Source: CAZVPF01 sp964628195 (GTDB lineage Bacteria; Planctomycetota; Phycisphaerae; Sedimentisphaerales; Anaerohalosphaeraceae). From it: a DNA stretch of 64,000 bases. Of the stretch, positions 62,501 to 64,000 are shown piece by piece. Numbering within the stretch: position 1 is the first letter of the stretch; the number at the start of each line of letters is the position of its first letter. A model generated the notes under the pieces. The model worked only from the letters and a program-made list of their open reading frames with translations. It was not told the DNA's origin and did not search any database. The stretch lies in the NCBI GenBank assembly GCA_964628195.1, contig CAZVPF010000013.1, forward strand, positions 13,742 through 77,741, written 5' to 3'. The translations under genes and the position numbers were made by a program.

Positions 62501-64000
62501 CTGCCGATGTGGAGGGCCTAAGCACGGTGGCGGTGTTCAAGAACAGCGGCGCGAATGTTCGATACACACCGTGTTACCAGAGCGGTCGGCAGATAAATTC
62601 GCTTAGCAAGATGATGTTCGAGCTTGAGGGCTGCGAATTTACGATGGTTCCGCTGATACATGTGCCGACAAGCAGTGGAAATATGCTCGACAAAAAGAAT
62701 TATCTTAATATGGTTCTTCAGGTTGACAGCTTCGGGCCGCGGAAGTATTTGTTTGAGCTGGAACTTGGTGATATGCTTGAACAGAACCCCAAAGGCCGGC
62801 AGCGCAGTTATGAGAACCGGGAAAAACTCGGCCCTTACGGGATATCGCAGATATTGTTCGCCGTAACTTCGCCTTCTTCGTTCCGGATTGAGCCGATGGG
62901 GCCCGGTGTAAATGACATACAGGGGCGCGGCTTCTGCGCGGTCACAAAGGAAGGTGAGGTTATGTGTCCTGTCATGCAGACCAGCAATCGAGGACGAGTG
63001 ATGTATGATTTTGATTTCCCGATCGAGCAGTTCCGCGGCCTTGCCAGGTACGACTATGACCGGGCCGAGGTAAGGTTCAGAAATATATCCCTTGAGCACG
63101 GCAGGCAGGCCCGGGTGCGGGTTGAGACGGACCTTTTTACCGTGGAAAACGCCATAGAGCTTGACGTGCCAAAGGAGCAGAGCCAACAGCCGCAGCAGCA
63201 GCAAGCCCAGCCCCAGCCGGACAAACAGCGCCAAGCCGGGCAGCAGAAAACCCGCCAGCAGCCCCCGCGTGAGTTTGAGGACGAGTTCGCGATTTACCTT
63301 GTAAAGTCACCGGTGAAGATGCGCATGTTCGCAGATGCCGATATCGCCGATGTTGAGCTTGAGTATTTCATAACAGAGCAAGATATTGAAAGCTACCGTT
63401 GGGGCGATCATTCAATTACGCTTACCGATACCGGAATCGAGAAGATAAAGCTCCTTGCCGGGCCCGGCGAAGTGCCGCTTCAGGGCTTGCCCTTTGTCGT
63501 AGTCGCCGGCGGCAGACGGGCGTACAAGGGATGTTTCTGGTCGCCTCTTTCGTCAATGATACCGCCTGTGCCTTACTGCACCTTGCCGCCGAACTTGAAC
63601 AGCTTAGGTAACACGATAAGGATCGATGCGCTCCAGGCCGGCAGCCTCGGAGTCGAGCAAACACCCCCCGACCCGAGGGAAAATATGCAGGTCCATGAGG
63701 CGCTGAGAAAATCCGGGAAATTGGCACGGATTATGATAAACGCGAATTTGATATTGATCGACAAAAACGAGTTGGCAGAGGTTGAAAAGAGCATACGAGA
63801 CGGCAGGTTCAAAGAAACCAACAGGCTCGACCTGCTCAAAAGATCGGCACGGTCGGTTACTGCACCGACGGTTATGACTTTGGAAGGGACCCAGGCAAGC
63901 CTCAAAACTAAACTGGAGAATGATGACGGCCTGGAAAATGACGTTGTTCAGGTCGCAGACGGAGAGAATTATAAATCCCGTATTTCCCAAGTAAAATCGT
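59527..64000 (+). CDS. Giant M56 (BlaR1-like) membrane metallopeptidase sensor, 3' end missing
   Basis: Probably a transmembrane sensor-protease that relieves repression by the BlaI partner. I checked that the frame stays open for 1491 codons to the right edge. Four or so N-terminal membrane helices surround the M56 domain: HETAH (254-258) is the zinc site, and CCDEMA (297-302) supplies the third ligand. After the helix near 360-375 comes a huge extracytoplasmic region with repeated beta-rich modules, a second Gln/Pro-rich spacer near 1220-1250, and, near the edge, RSARSVTAPTVMTLEGTQAS, which resembles a secretin short-domain start. BlaR1 proteins are normally about 600 residues. Identity of the later domains is uncertain. 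Confidence 0.85.
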   Translation, partial: MEHVSVVLEILGAQSVHITVVFLIAAALGFVFRNASAHWHYLIWSLVVIKCFVPPFMTIPMAVLPADDAPQVQQATQAVPISAAASEGKTASPEPVTTSPQKTSIHDSSYFTPSKGGLAQETAAIDTTAAPRQQPPAKGQTQAGVLENLKKYAGAGYLLAVWLAGVAVTLGVIVAKATGLSAWLKRERHQAGAGLERDVYQMLETSGVKVRPGLWLVSGISQPFVWGLGRGAIYLPANFAEAKNPQHRRQVIMHETAHVIRFDAFANSLQLLAQAMFWFHPLVWWANAIIRRQREKCCDEMAIAMLRSTPRQYTSAIVDVLVSEYESSQAVPTLAVAGPVKNIEDRIKTVLAPGKKFRSRPGAFAVITFLIAAAVLIPTTLALRTRTPEAAEQMAATDNTENSKYRKTLDNGTAVELLGVCEFPADDNNWWLADGSRWQPDFRTQQNGNVVSDGKAYVIVVKAEGPKGMSYEWGPVKGSTGMSSLSVYGADGKEPDNVHAARFNIKGPLDETSLKIGTAAGSWKTKFSHDGRGTMTTSKGEHNIAFAKAYDLDGKVELTVTDNFFGMDYRLVAVDKAGRIRKNTGHNSGSSGGLRQSTFQFWGMKLKDIEEFHFQTRPYEWVTFENISLRPGFKSEVQIADENSSHNEKQFKYKTLVLSKDNVVFNGKDMQGVEALTKEFDADTDRNNSILQVIISNSIDTEDRETVRNMALAWCKEYGYADIVFMADGKQAVENGHSDTVEFLTPEQQSGPVEKSRDDIVEHNIVVDAGVGFADAIGVGFGDIIINDPRTRKGDVAKLLGKPERFDRNKLDYNSTLGLDFWFNDDGILREIHLNRGFRGSLSSGIDMSSTRDEVFEIYGRPVREQVLESLNRQNENMVLNKLQGQEHISRIYYRDKGVLFWFNGQSINQIVVFSVPDAVLEKARIERTQNTKPAVEVPMPALPGAAAGKALVAELPNGCAIEFVGLVRLTELGLEAWRPDGTAMEMPCVLPADVEGLSTVAVFKNSGANVRYTPCYQSGRQINSLSKMMFELEGCEFTMVPLIHVPTSSGNMLDKKNYLNMVLQVDSFGPRKYLFELELGDMLEQNPKGRQRSYENREKLGPYGISQILFAVTSPSSFRIEPMGPGVNDIQGRGFCAVTKEGEVMCPVMQTSNRGRVMYDFDFPIEQFRGLARYDYDRAEVRFRNISLEHGRQARVRVETDLFTVENAIELDVPKEQSQQPQQQQAQPQPDKQRQAGQQKTRQQPPREFEDEFAIYLVKSPVKMRMFADADIADVELEYFITEQDIESYRWGDHSITLTDTGIEKIKLLAGPGEVPLQGLPFVVVAGGRRAYKGCFWSPLSSMIPPVPYCTLPPNLNSLGNTIRIDALQAGSLGVEQTPPDPRENMQVHEALRKSGKLARIMINANLILIDKNELAEVEKSIRDGRFKETNRLDLLKRSARSVTAPTVMTLEGTQASLKTKLENDDGLENDVVQVADGENYKSRISQVKS

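Overview
The window most resembles the chromosome of a flagellated, Gram-negative member of the Planctomycetota, probably class Phycisphaerae. This is an inference. It rests on the mix of genes: an archaeal-type V-ATPase, a GxGYxYP protein, a BlaI/M56 pair with a giant sensor, a secreted protein ending in a dockerin-like repeat, HDOD and PAS signalling proteins, and LPS-type genes. No rRNA or universal marker is present to confirm it.

Region by region. 1-979: a tyrosine recombinase, cut by the left edge, sits beside a tRNA-Asn gene and probably marks one end of an integrated element that continues to the left. 1175-4151: a Ser/Thr kinase, an overlapping PPP-like phosphatase and a ceramide-glucosyltransferase-like enzyme. 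4190-7799 (minus): a two-gene diguanylate cyclase module and a TPR membrane protein. 7888-16642 (minus): a complete V-type ATPase in the archaeal order H-I-K-E-C-F-A-B-D, with sodium-binding residues in the rotor subunit. 16824-20291: a cytidylate-kinase-like gene, a Kdo-kinase-like gene with a heptosyltransferase (LPS core), and a PEGA lipoprotein.

20375-38203 is a signalling and motility region, nearly all on the minus strand. It has a three-gene phosphorelay with overlapping reading frames, then cheR-cheD-cheY-cheX-cheB, an unrelated plus-strand AsmA-like gene, a very long cheA, and three flagellin genes, two of them followed by fliS. The flagellin genes have sigma-28-type promoters that I can read directly. 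No cheW, receptor or motor gene is present.

38802-57416 is mixed metabolism and envelope: a small four-cysteine protein, a porin, prmC, two related NTF2-like membrane proteins, an HMGL-family synthase (possibly Re-citrate synthase), two HAD hydrolases, a HEAT-repeat exported protein, a dockerin-tailed secreted protein, nadB, an FkbM methyltransferase, a GT39 glycosyltransferase and a GxGYxYP lipoprotein. 57488-64000 carries an outer-membrane barrel, two orphan terminators, and a BlaI repressor with readable operators driving a giant M56 (BlaR1-like) protein that runs off the right edge.

No CRISPR array, insertion sequence or rRNA was seen. The best candidates for something undescribed are the 79-nt structured element at 17748-17826, the shared hairpins between flagellin and fliS, the FliM-like peptide at the end of the protein at 5257-5751, and the giant M56 fusion.
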